Notes: generated by a model from the letters alone, not told the origin. Shown: positions 23,290-34,066, counted from the stretch's first letter. The stretch is DNA of 64,000 nucleotides from Dipteris shenzhenensis (GCA_047967505.1 CM106540.1); one strand, 5' to 3'. Made by a program: numbers and translations.

Positions 23290-24215
23290 GAGACAACGTA
23301 GGTCAGTAGTGCCTAAACCAGCCCGATGGTTGTTTGTGATTGAGATTTGGGATAGTTTACTTGTTTCATTTATTAAACCAGGCTTGGACTAAATGTGATT
23401 ATCCTAAACCAGCCTAATGGTTAGAACATCATCCAACCATAGGCTGGTTCAACTCAATTGCCAGTTATGTGGTTGTCCTGAAGCAGTGTGATTGAACATA
23501 CATTAGTTGTTGTCTAGCCCGATGGTGTGGATGAGTAAAAATTACTCAAAAACTATTTTACTAAACTAGTCTGGTGATTGCGACATCATGCAACCGTGGC
23601 TGCTTCAGCTTAATCACTAGTTATGTGATTGTCCTGAACTAATGTGGTTGAATAGACATTAGTTATTGACCAACCCGGTGGTTGAAATTATTGTGTTTCT
23701 TAGTACTTAAATTCATTAAATTTAATTTCTTGCTATTCGGGTCATATATTACTATTTCTAGACCAAGATTGCTTGGACTTAATGTGAATGTCCTAACCCA
23801 GCCCGATGCCAGTTCACAACAAATAGCAAGCAGTTACTGACATAAATTGAAATTCAAAAATAAAAAGCAATATATTGTTATTTTCTAATTTTGAAATTCA
23901 ATAATGAAAAGCAATATACTTGTTGTTTTCTAATATGTGAAGTTGAAACCGTCAAGCTAAACCAGCTTGGGTTGAAATTGTGATAGTGTCCTAAACCATC
24001 CCGGTGGTTAAAATTGTGACTGTCCTAAATGTGTCCTAAAGCAACCCAGTGGTTGACTTTTCTAAATGTATCCTAAACCAGCCTAGTTTTGTTAATTGTC
24101 CTAAACGTGTCTTAAACCATCCTGGTGGTTGACTATCCTAAACATGTCCTAAACCAGCCCAATCATTGAAATTGTGACTATCCTAAACCAGTGCGGTGGT
24201 TGAAATTTATTTTGA
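23290..24215 (+). repeat. Left sub-terminal tandem repeats of element B
   Basis: Ten or more copies of a degenerate unit built around cctaaaccagcccggtggtt, often followed by gaaattgtgactgt, spaced irregularly from about 20 to 100 bp. No coding content. Confidence 0.65.
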
Positions 24216-24274
24216 TTTATTATATACTTTAATTAGACTATGTTTTGTCTTCTTTTAGTAGTAGCAAAAAGGAG

Positions 24275-26090
24275 GCTTATTGTTTTGTTGTTCCCGCATG
24301 TTGGGTCATCAGATGGAGTTGTATCTCAAGTTTATGGATCAGAATCCAAACATTTCAATTGGGCAGAGGAGCTTTGAGCATTGTAAGTCCTGGTACATCA
24401 AGAAACTCAAAGACAGGAATGTTTGTTGTTGCAAAAAACACATAGACTTTGACTTGGCTCGGTAAGCTATGAATGACTTGAGATTTGGCCGTGTTGGAGC
24501 ATTGCTCCATGGGGATCAATGCCCATGCCTCCCAATGAATGCACAGTCAGTAAGCCACCTGGATCCTCATCATGTGTTGCAAGGGAGGGCAGGTTTTCTA
24601 GACTAAGGTCTCTATGGGAGACAGTGGTTTGTCCAAAGGGAGACCGTGAGTAGCACCGGATTGAATGCATTCGTGGCACATGTAAGCATTACAATTTGAA
24701 GGTGAAGAAGAAGACATTCAATGTTTGTCCAAATGAAATGAGGAAAGACAACCAAGTTGCTCTAAAATGAAGGAGATTTGAAAATGTTAATGTGGAAGGA
24801 TCCAATAAAAAGAGATGGCCACTGTCATATAAGAGTACTCAGCCAAGGGAGCTTATAGGTCACGTGGTTCAATCCATCCCAAAATGTGTGCTTCACAATT
24901 TCATGGCCAACTTGCAGGCCCAAGCAGTTCAGGACGTGCCTTGCCAATTTTCCCCATGACAATATTGTCTTTGTCATAGATTTTGTTGAAATTTATTCAT
25001 TTCAAGTACAAGATGAGATACAAAGTGCTCATTGGTACAACAAGCATTGTGCATATCACGTATAGTCATTTGCTTGATTCTTCCATGTCTAATGTTAATC
25101 TGCTTGTTGTTGCTGACTCATTGGAGTCCAAGTCAGTGCAACGCATATACCATTTTTACATTTCAGATGATGGGGAAAATGACATCTTATTTGTGCAGCA
25201 TGCTTTTCTACTACATTGGGAATGGCTGAAAAAGAAAAATCCCCATGCACAAAATATTAAACTACATTGGGTGTGGTCAGATGGTGCTACCTCTTAATTT
25301 AAATCAGCCCGTGGATTCTACTTTGTCTCAAGATTCAAATCCCTGACCGGTCTAGACATAGTGTGGAATTTCTTTGGGTCTAGCCATGGCAAGGACATGA
25401 TGGATGCAGTGTTGTTATTAAGAAAGCTCTATTTAAACACCAATTAGCATGCCCTCAAGAAAAATTCAATGATTCCCATGATGCTGTAACATGGCTTACA
25501 GCCAACCTCTCCAAAGGTGCGCATTCAACATACAGTAAGCAAAGCCTTAAGAATATTATAGTACATAGTGTGTTTCATGAAGTGAAAGTGGATGAAGTGC
25601 AAAGAAGTCGTCACGATTGTGAGAAAATTAAAGGAGTTCGTGGTCCGCATAGCATATGGGGCTTTTCAAACAACTAACTGATTAAAACAAGAAAACTTTC
25701 TTGTTTTTGCAATGCGTGCATCATAGGGAATCATGACGATTGTGAGAACATTGTAGAGAGTTTTGATAACCTCACTGACTGTCTAGAAGAGGGGGATAAC
25801 TTTGCATTTGTCGCACCATCTAGGAAGAACAAGAAAGATGACCCATACTTTCTGTTGCAGTGCACAAATCCTGAGCACAAGGTTGAGGAAACGTTTAAGG
25901 ATAATTGGGGAACAACCTATGAGAAGTGGGATGTAGTAGTCGGAGCTTTTTCATACAAAAAAACATCTAAGAGAGGCCACAATTACAAACTACTACATAA
26001 GAGTCCACAAACATTTGTATACTCTCATCTAATAAGAGCGATTAAGTTCCAGATGCAACCTATGCCACAATGAAAGAAGGAAAAGAATGT
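24275..26090 (+). pseudogene. SDG/QFKS-type transposase-like gene, copy B
   Basis: The most complete copy. Blocks in order: CKSWYIKKLKDRNVCCC (about 24385-24435); DEIQSAHWYNK (25013-25048); YHFYISDDGENDILFVQHAF and LHWEWLKKK (25150-25235); LHWVWSDGATS (about 25263-25294), where the next codon is TAA in place of an expected Gln, then FKSARGFYFVSRF; DIVWNFFGSSHGKD (about 25353-25397); a Cys-rich CNACIIGNHDDC (about 25705-25745); and the tail SRKNKKDDPYFLLQCTNPEH ... TYEKWDVVVGAFSYKK (25820-25965). At least one nonsense codon and several frameshifts (24465, 25297, about 25400-25450). Conserved His, Asp and HGK motifs suggest an enzyme; the family is one I know only as hypothetical or transposon-linked proteins, so a transposase role is inferred from context. 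Confidence 0.6.
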
Positions 26091-26224
26091 CTTCAAATTG
26101 GATTTAGACACACATGAGCACATCTTGGGGTGTCTTGGAGCAGTGGACGAGGACAATTGAGATAGTACTCAGAAAATGTAGTCTCATTGCAAGGAAACAA
26201 TATTCCACTTATCCTAGAAAATTA

Positions 26225-26870
26225 AAAATGTATTTGAGACTATGCTTCTTTTTAGTATATCCCAAAAAACCATCGTGCTTGCTTTATTAAATTATTTTTG
26301 TAAATCCCAAATGGTAAATCCCATGCTTGTTTTTAGTATATCCCAACAACCACCACCCTAGTTTCCCATAACGAATCCACACATCCACAAATCCATTCAT
26401 CTTCTAATAATAGAACCAAACCACCATGTTGGTGGCTATTAATATCCTAGTTTAACCAACCACCGCGCTGGCGTTTCACTTATCCTATACTACTACCATG
26501 CTATCCCTACACTATTGCCATGCTATCCTAAAATTTTTTGCACAGTGCTATACTAAAAAAATCCCCTTTATATTATTTATTGTTAACGTTTCAGATTTCA
26601 ACCCATGCTTGTTTTTAGTATATCCCAACAACCACCGCGCGGGTTATAACGAATCCACACCCACAAATACATTCATCTTATAATAATAGAAGCAAACCAA
26701 TGCACTTGTGGCTATTAATATCCTAGTGCAACCAACCACCATGATGCCGATCACTTATCTTACACTATTACCGTGCTATCCCTATACTATTGCCGTGCTA
26801 TCCTAAAAATGCTATACTAAAATAGTCCCTTTAGACTGGTTATCATTAACTGTCAAATTTCAACCACCAA
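26225..26870 (-). repeat. Right sub-terminal repeat of element B, duplicated ~282 bp unit
   Basis: Two copies of a ~280 bp unit start at about 26322 and 26604 with catgcttgtttttagtatat and share taacgaatccaca, tggctattaatatcctagt and accgtgctatccctat-type blocks. Within each, accaaccaccg-type motifs are reverse complements of the left flank's cggtggtt motif. Confidence 0.65.
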
Positions 26871-26899
26871 GATACTTAAAATATTTAAGTATTAACATG

Positions 26900-27270
26900 G
26901 AAGCAGGTCGACAGAAAATCAAGTATTACGAGCACCATTCCATAAGTCCACGAAATGTATGCAAGATTTTTGTACTTTTAAAAAATATAATGACATTTTG
27001 TGGCTCAAGGAAATTCCAAACTCCCAACTATCTTATCAGCCTCTCTATAGCAAGCATCTCCCAACTCTTTAGGCAAATCCAATTGGATGCACAATGGCAG
27101 ACCTCTTCACACACTCAGATTACCCACTGCTTGCTTGAGCTGACTTGTACACCCATAGTAACTCTTCCTTTCATTGGGGGTCCTCTTCATCATGGTCTTT
27201 GCACTCTATACATCTTCACATCTCCATCATGTCCTGTCAAAAGAAAATTAAATCATGAGCTTGACAAGTA
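26900..27270. other. No gene recognised
   Basis: A 134-codon plus-strand frame (26897-27301) has no recognisable domain and poor composition for a protein. The minus strand shows some coding-like pieces (GDACYREADKIVGSLEFP) that could be the far end of the coiled-coil tract that follows, read on minus. Confidence 0.3.
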
Positions 27271-27595
27271 CCTTAAAGGAGCAAGAAAAACAATACTATA
27301 GTGGAATTAATATTCACTGTCTGTGTTGCCTCCAAGTAATACACCCACCACTGAAGCATGTCCTCCTTGCAGCTATTTTCCTTCTTCTCTGGGTCTGCTT
27401 CTAAGAGGAGGTCATCCAACATCATTTTCAAATAGAACAAAAGCGTTCCAAAGTCTTTTGGGTAAGCCATAGATTCACAGTAGGTGAATCGGTGTACAAA
27501 TTTTTCGGGCTAGATTTCATAATGGGCGCTTAGTTGTGTCTGTACTGCACTTAAATAGGGAGAGAGTTCATTGAGTGTGACCTTCTCATTCTTCA

Positions 27596-27789
27596 GTCTC
27601 ATGTTAGTTGTCCAATCAAAATCTTCCGTCTCACATTAGTTGTCTAATCAAAATATTTCGTCTCTTATTAGTTGACTAATTGAAATCTTTCGTCTCACAT
27701 TAGTTGACTAATTGAAATCTTTCGGTCTCACATTAGTGATCTAATCAAAATATTTTGTCTCACATTAGTTGTCAAATTGAAATCTTTCA
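27596..27789. repeat. 32 bp minisatellite, six copies
   Basis: Unit gtctcacattagttgtctaa + tcaaaat(c/a)tttc repeats at 27596, 27628, 27660, 27692, 27725 and 27757, period 32-33 bp, with variants (c)taattgaaatc. Uniform short spacing without unique spacers rules out a CRISPR. Confidence 0.8.
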
Positions 27790-27791
27790 TC

Positions 27792-27900
27792 TTTCATTTT
27801 GTGAGTGTTGAAGCATGTTTCTCCTTGTATTGCTAAGGCTATGTGCTAGTTTTCATGCTTGATTTTCAAGGGTTAAAGACAAAAACTGAGATTTTGTGAA
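27792..27900. repeat. Dispersed ~100 bp repeat, copy 1 (other copy at 40.5 kb)
   Basis: The block from gaagcatgtttctcctt through ttttcatgcttgattttcaa to ttaaagacaaaaactgagat is found again in the same orientation at about 40505-40603 with a modest number of substitutions. Confidence 0.7.
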
Positions 27901-30189
27901 AGAAAGAAGACTCACCTCTTCTAGTCATTATGGTCCTTGGCGTGCCAAAGAACACTATCTAGCCACATAGCTAAGAAAACATTGCCCAAGTAAACTCTCG
28001 AGAAGATTAACAATTCAATAAATTATGTACACATAGATTACATAGATTATCTCAAAGACTCCTTTCCTTTAGATTACATATCAAGGACTCCTTTTCTTAA
28101 GGGGGCTGGTTCCACATTGCTTTGAGAAAGTCCCCTTATTAAGCTCCCTGATTACAGGCTCAGTCCTCCTTGCTCCTGTCCTTCCTCCTTTCTAGAATTG
28201 GGCTAGTTCCTTCCTTCAGGGGCCCGACCTCTCCCTTCATGCTGCTTCTTGTTTCCTTGATTTGAGCTTCCTGGTTATAGGCTCAGCCTTTCTTGCTCCT
28301 TTCCTGAAGGGGGCTGGTTCCTCTCTTCAGACTCCTTTTCCTCACAATTAGGCTTGGTCTTGGCCTTCTTTAATTTGAGATCCTTGTCTTTTGTATCTTT
28401 TGCCCAAATGGCAAATTTAGATGCAGCATCTACTTTCTCATCATAGATAGTTGTAGCAGACAGGCACATTTGATCTATCCATGACCTAGGCAATGGCAAA
28501 TGACATTCTCTACATAGTGATTTTGTATGCACAAACACTCCAATGCAAAAAATGTGCACAGGGTGGTAGCACGTAGGTTATTGGATCATGCAGTAATCTA
28601 TGATGGGAGTCTATGATGGGAGTATGGCAGACCATGCATTTCGGACACTGCTGCATAGTAGGATAGGTATCCGATTTAACTATTGTGGTTGTCTATACCA
28701 TAGTCTTGCTTTGTATATGACAAAGTTGCTTCTTGATTTCTTCCTTCCTCATCCTAAGGCTACAGATGTTCTCCTTCATCTCCTCCACTCTTTGCTCACT
28801 CTGTGTGCAACACCTTCATTTGAATCCCTCAGCGTCTATTGAAGCTGCTTAAATTGCTCAAAAACATCAACATGAGCCATTTCCAAGACTTCCACTCTAT
28901 TTTGAAAATCTCTTAGTATGATGGGCTGCTTTTCATAACTATTGAAAACCACAGCAAGCTCGTGCATAGCCCTATCATAATCTTGGTGCAAGGTCTTATA
29001 GCTTACTCTTTGGACTTCCAACAGTGTTTCAAAAAAACAACCCTCACTGTGATTGCTGCAAATTTCTCCACCATGGCTGCTACAACTTGCTCCATCGTGG
29101 CTGCTCTCTGCATCCTTCCTGGCCTAGAGAGTTGCCTCATTATCTTCTCCACCCCAGCTGCTCTTTACCCCATCCTTCCTGGCCTTGAAGCTCTCTCGCA
29201 GTTCTTGCATCATCTTTCTAGTTTTTGCATTCTCCCTTTTCAGCTCCTCTATATCATCTGGTCTTTTTCAATGTTCAATGTGTTCTGCATGTTGTAGAGC
29301 CATTTATAAAGACCCTCCTTTTCACCTCTATGATCTTCAAGCTCCTTCCATATCATTGTTAGCTCCTTGTCTGCAATGTCCCCATCAATTCTCACTTCTT
29401 CGAGACTATCTCAGAGCTCCTTCATGTGCTTCTCTGCTTCTTCTCTTCTATGCCTTTTCATGTCAACCATTTTTACAGTGGCCTCAACTTGCTCTTATGC
29501 CTACAAGGACCTTACTTGTGCCTTCTCTACCTTAGCTTTTGTACCTTCCTTGAGAATTTTCTCAAGTTGCACTGGCTTTGCTACATCGGTGGCTTTCTCT
29601 TGTAGAAAAATCACCTTGTGAGACATATACTTATCATATTGCTCAAAAATCATTTTGAGGGGGTAGATGCCATCAAGTGCATTGCAACTCCAATGGACTG
29701 AGATGACAATTGGAATTTTCCATCCACTCAATTCTTCAATTTGGTTAACACGCTCTTGGAGATTGCCCTTGAGAAAGATACATCATGTCCTTTCAGTTGC
29801 TCTACTATTGCTTGAACCTACTAAAACTTCACGATTCCTCTAGTATCAGTAAAGAAGTGAATGGTCTTCTTCAGCACATCTTAGATTTATCTTGCAAGCT
29901 AGAAAGCTTGACTCCACCATCTTTACTAATATGAGCTTTGGGATATACATCTAGAATATCATGTCTCTTTCACTGCTTCTCAAAAAAGTGTGCTTGCAAA
30001 TTACCTCCATAAATTCCTAGAGCATTTTCAATCATGCTTTCACTGATAGTAATCTTTTGACCTTGATAGATATGGTTGCCCTCCTTCATGTTCACATTTT
30101 GTACCAACCTGGTGAAGTTTTTGAGAGCATCCAAATTGGGCTTTTGAAGAGCGAGAGAGGAGCTACATGTCTAGAATTCTTAGGATCTC

Positions 30190-30616
30190 TTGTTTGAGAT
30201 CTTCATCTCTTGTGTAAATTATGTATTTATTTATATTAGTTCAAGTTATTTGTGTGGAATGTGATTGTTTTTGTTGTTATTTCTTTTGTGAAAAAATATA
30301 TAAGAAAAGTTTTGAGTTGTAATTGTAATTCTCTTATGTGAATAACTACTAGTTTTTTTCTTATGTGAAAAAAGTTTATGTGAATGAATTTTGTGAAATA
30401 AAGTTATTTCTTATGTGAGTAAATTAAAATTTATCCTTATGTAAATAAAAATTTTATGAATAAATTATCTAAAATGAAGTTATAAACCATTAATGTCGAT
30501 AACTTGCTAGTGCATCATTTGTATAAGTCTATAGTAAACACCTTAGTAAATATATTACTAAATAAATACCATAGTAATTATAATATAAAATATATTATGT
30601 TAAAGTAAAATAACTT
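30190..30616. other. AT-rich spacer, no gene
   Basis: Very AT-rich with repeated cttatgtga(a/g)taa motifs (about 30330-30440) forming a weak local repeat. No frame of note. Confidence 0.4.
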
Positions 30617-30790
30617 CATTCAATAGATCATAAAAAGTTACACACTTTTTCATTTTACAGCTCCTTGATCCGAGTTGTAGATCACATGTTATGTCCATGG
30701 AGATCCCTAGGGCTATAACTTGAGATCCGTAGCTCGGATTGAAGAGCTCTAAAAAGGAAAAGTGTGTGGTTTTTTATTATCTATTCAATG
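30617..30790. mobile_element. MITE-like fold-back element
   Basis: Arms 30617-30685 and 30722-30790 are reverse complements at most of about 69 positions (outer cattcaatagatcataaaaa versus ttattatctattcaatg; inner gatccgagttgtagatc versus gatccgtagctcggat), separated by a loop of about 36 bp. Small size, long arms and no coding content fit a miniature inverted-repeat element. A target duplication is not obvious. Confidence 0.6.
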
Positions 30791-30816
30791 ACCCAATATA
30801 TGATTCAAAAAAAAAA

Positions 30817-30861
30817 CTTAATGTATTCATACGAATACGTTATTCGTATGAATAAATTAAG
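30817..30861. repeat. Near-perfect 45 bp palindrome
   Basis: tattcatacgaata (30824-30837) and its exact reverse complement tattcgtatgaata (30841-30854) are separated by cgt; the pairing extends outward (cttaat / attaag) with one mismatch. It lies 27 bp beyond the MITE-like element. Confidence 0.8.
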
Positions 30862-30964
30862 AAAAATTGTTGGATTCGTTTTAAATCGAAAAATTCACGA
30901 TTTTTCACATTTTTTCGAATCAAAATAAAAATTCAAGCGAATTTATACAACTTAGGTGGCTAAG

Positions 30965-32190
30965 ATCCTACTGGGCTAGCTACTAATTACCAGCGATCAT
31001 AGTGGCCTGCTCACCGGGCCATATGCCATCTCCTTCATGATTACTAGCCCATCTGGGATGGTGCCTAAGATTCAACCGCAGTGGCCTGCAATTAATATGA
31101 ACTGGACCCCAGGCTCCAGCCACCACGATGGCTCAAACTTTATAATATGTAAGATCCGTGGCATTTGGCATTTTACTACATTGCACTCATCTACCCCTGC
31201 TCTGCTACTTTACTCCACACGCTCTGCTACTTTGCTCCCCATCCCTCCTCCAACTCTTTTCTGCTCCTACTCTACTATGCTCCATGCTCCCTCCTCTAAC
31301 TCTCGTCACTCATCTGCTCCCTTGCTCATCTGTTGCTCACCCACTCTTTTGTACCATGCATACTACCGCCCTCGATGCTCTGTGATCCCAATGTTATCTG
31401 CCTTCTTATATAAGATGATTGTGTTGCACTCACCTAGAGTAGAAGTGCTATATGGATTCCCCCTAGATGTCGAAGGTCTTAGTATTTTTAGAGCTGAGTA
31501 CTCTTGACTTGTTTTGTGGGGGCCGTAATCTAAGTCCTCGCAATATGCATGGTCTTTGGCCTTGTATCCTCCTTTGTTTTTCTAAAATTTTTTAATACAA
31601 TAAGCTAGACTGGCAGAAATACTGTGTTGTATAAATTTTCTCTTGCTCAGACAAGGCTCTCAGTAATGGCTAGAAGTAATCTTTTGGCCTCTAACGCTCT
31701 CAACGATCTTTTGGCTCACTGGATGTAATGTTTTGGTCTCTAAGGCTCTCAACAATTGCTGAGTTTTTATTCCATTTATGTAATCTCTTTTTGTTCAATT
31801 TGAGGCTCTCATTATACACTATTCTTAACTTTTATATTTGAATGATTATGGTCACTAGCTGCACATGATCTTTTGGCCTTTAAAGCTCTCAGTAATTACC
31901 GAGCTTTTATAAATGTAAGATCCTTTGTTCAATTTTTGCTCGGTATAAGTTGTTAATTTTTATATAACATATCATTAGACGTAGATGTACATTATAATCT
32001 CTTTTGCTGAATTTTCACTTGATAAATTATACTTTTGTCCTCATTTATATTTACTACAACAAGGACTAAAATACCAGTAAAGCAAGACTATAATTTCCTT
32101 GGTTTATAACCAAAATAGTGTCAAAATAACTCCAACGACCCACCATTATGGTTGCATGGAGATACATCTAAAAATATATAATTAAACTTT
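30965..32190. other. No gene; degenerate repeats
   Basis: 31190-31390 is a ctctgctac / tgctcc-rich low-complexity tract producing a spurious 156-codon frame. 31640-31940 holds several copies of (a/g)gctctcaa-type blocks with atcttttggcc(t) (about 31690, 31715, 31740, 31880), a degenerate tandem repeat. Confidence 0.4.
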
Positions 32191-32199
32191 CAAAAAATG

Positions 32200-32323
32200 C
32201 AATTGACGATACGGCCCTTGAGAGATCCCCTCTAGGGGCAAAGACTATATCGACATGTATTATACAATATCCAGGATGCCACTAGACAGAAAAGGGAACC
32301 CCGGAAGGGCCATATCATCAATT
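32200..32323. repeat. Small inverted repeat (MITE-like)
   Basis: aattgacgatacggccctt (from 32200) pairs with aagggccatatcatcaatt (ending at about 32323), 17 of 19 matching, spanning 124 bp. Possibly a short non-autonomous element. Confidence 0.5.
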
Positions 32324-32740
32324 ACATTGTGCTGGGGATGCAGTCCCAAGTGAATATTTGAATTTTACATGGACCCACACTCTCGCCAAAAATTTTTCTG
32401 ACGTTATGATGGCGCACTGGTGTAATAATGAGACACAATCTATTTATTTTGAACATTGCATAGCTCGACACACGGCATCTTTGCACTGCTTTGCACAGCA
32501 TAGTATCTAGCCTGAGCTACAACCTTTTGCCACAACTTTGCCACTTGTCACTGGGCACCACACCCATGTAGATCGTTAAAATTGAAGGTTGGCTTGGACA
32601 ACCACTATACGCTGGCAAATAGAAGGAGATCTATGATAGCCACCGCGCAGGTTCTTGGAGTTATATATTTGTGTACCAAGGAAAATGTATTCCGTTGTGC
32701 ACATCGCGGCCTCAAAACGGCCCCAAAAATAGTTTTGCGA

Positions 32741-32766
32741 TTGGCTACACCCAAGCAAACGATGAC
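32741..32766 (+). repeat. 26 bp motif shared with element A arms
   Basis: ggctacacccaagcaaacga-tgaccc differs at two positions from the segment ggctacacccaagaaaacaa-tgaccc found at the inner ends of both element A arms and in the 10.65 kb duplication. The surrounding sequence does not otherwise match. Confidence 0.5.
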
Positions 32767-32810
32767 CCATAGATCACATTTTAGAAACAGTATGTGATAA
32801 GGGAAAACTA

Positions 32811-34000
32811 TTGGGTGATCCAAAATGCACAAATATACTACATGCAACAATTGAAATCAAAGAAGACATGCTTGTAGAATTGGGCTTCGACAACATCAAC
32901 CAACAAGATGGGTTAGTCAACAGAGCTAACAAGATTTTCATAACAACATCCACTCACATGGGAACAGACACAGTTTGGATACCATTCCCTCTAAAAGAGA
33001 TTAGAATGCAAACTAGAAATGAAAACATCAGCGCTTTCAAACCCCACATGAAAAAGGGATGGACTTCAATTTTTAAGATAACAAAAGAAGTTCAAATAGG
33101 ACCATAGAAAATAAGCATTCTAACTAGAGAATAATTTCCTATTCAAATAGGAGCAATAAGGACAATTCATAGAGACTAAGGTCTAGCGGTCGCATTCTCC
33201 CCAAAAGAAGTTCATTCGCATGGCCTAACATACACAGCCTTATCACGTGTCAAGAAAATACAAAATTTGTACTTGTTGGAACCACTTGAAAGTCACAACT
33301 TCCAAGTCCAAAATGATCTCACTAATGAGATGATCAGGTTCAATGTAAAAGTTTCAAAGAAAACAATAGCTCCATTGACATTCAAAAGAAAAGGTACTTT
33401 CACAATCCTCAACTCAAGGTTGCTCTCCAAATACACAATAGACATTCAACAAACTACGCATCTCATAGATTTAGATATTATCTGTTTATTACAAGAAACG
33501 AGAACAAAACCTTACAAGAATATATCCTACACTGTAAGTTTAATGTTATAGAAAATTACTCACACTCAGGAACATGCACTGTTACATAGAGCATAACAAT
33601 AAACAATATTAGTAAATACATAGAACAAGGAATAGAAATCAACATAACCACAAAGAATTAAAACTTTATAATTTAAAAAATATATATCACCATCTATAAG
33701 ATACAATATGTTCATATCGCACCTTCAAAACATACTCACAAATAAAGTTTCAACAAACTCTCCAACAATATTATTAGGTGACTTTAACATAGACATGTCT
33801 AAAATTACACCAGAATCTATAAACCTTGAAACTATGATGCACCTACTTAACGTCACATTTTAATTCAAAGAACCGACCACTATTTAAGGTTTGCAATTGG
33901 ACCACATATGGGGACTAACCTTTCCAACAACAAGATGCGAGCTGATACCTCATTCCCTTATTGGACAGACTATTCCATAGCATATATTTACACATAATCT
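32811..34000 (+). pseudogene. Helitron/Helentron-type helicase C-terminus plus EEP endonuclease, decayed
   Basis: Block 1 (32811-33106): a Pif1-like beta-rich region with NQQDGLVNRANKIFI, DTVWIPFPLKEIRMQTR and KKGWTSIFK, matching the order DGLVNGA ... VWIxF ... W found between helicase motifs III and V of Helitron helicases. Block 2 (about 33135-33280): FPIQIGAIRTIHRD, a stop where Gln is expected, GLAVAFSP and HGLTYTALSRVKKIQNLYLL, i.e. SF1 motifs V (TIHRxQG) and VI (TALSRV). Block 3 (about 33455-34000): DLDIICLLQETRTK, TILLGDFNID (about 33767) and LDHIWGLTFP, the landmarks of an endonuclease-exonuclease-phosphatase domain. A helicase followed by this nuclease is known from Helentron-type Helitrons, not from canonical plant Helitrons. 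Rep and helicase motifs I-IV were not found upstream (5' truncated). Multiple stops. Confidence 0.65.
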
Positions 34001-34066
34001 TTCGTCTTCTTTGCATACTATTCCGTAGCATATATTTACACATAATCTTTAGTCTTCTTTGAATCT
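33968..34066. repeat. 51 bp tandem dimer
   Basis: ctattcc(a/g)tagcatatatttac + acataatcttt(c/a)gtcttctttg occurs at about 33968 and 34019. It duplicates the terminal part of the endonuclease-like region. Confidence 0.75.

Larger units (their letters stand above)
23286..26900 (+). mobile_element. Putative transposon (element B) with repeat-rich ends
   Basis: A transposase-like gene (24275-26090) lies between two tandem-repeat-rich flanks. The left flank (23290-24215) repeats ctaaaccagcccgg-tggttgaaat many times. The right flank (26225-26870) carries the motif in the opposite orientation (caaccaccgcgctgg, caaatttcaaccacc). Such inverted sub-terminal repeat clusters resemble fold-back or CACTA-like ends. 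Exact termini and target duplications could not be found. Confidence 0.45.
27273..30185 (-). pseudogene. Decayed coiled-coil-rich coding tract, function unknown
   Basis: Reading on minus from 30185: LALQKPNLDALKNFTRLVQN followed by VNMKEGNHIYQGQKITISES in one frame, then after shifts HISKDGGVKLSSLQDKSKMC, VISVHWSCNALDGIYPLKMI, KATDVAKPVQLEKILKEGTK (29501-29731), a Lys/Glu-rich coiled coil around 29330-29480, LHQDYDRAMHELAVVF (28836-29021), KDTKDKDLKLKKAKTKPNCE (28275-28559) and LLFYLKMMLDDLLLEADPEK (27273-27470). The consistent strand, order and heptad-like Lys/Glu content argue for one former gene of roughly 900 codons. It may be a retrotransposon gag-like protein or a transposon-carried ORF. 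No domain identified; many stops and shifts. Confidence 0.4.

Noticed and set aside
27596-27789. CRISPR-like array
   Set aside because: 32 bp units are directly abutting with no unique spacers and no cas genes; the host is a plant.
31037-31507. 156-codon plus-strand frame
   Set aside because: Composed of repeated tgctac/tgctcc low-complexity sequence; no domain or splice support.
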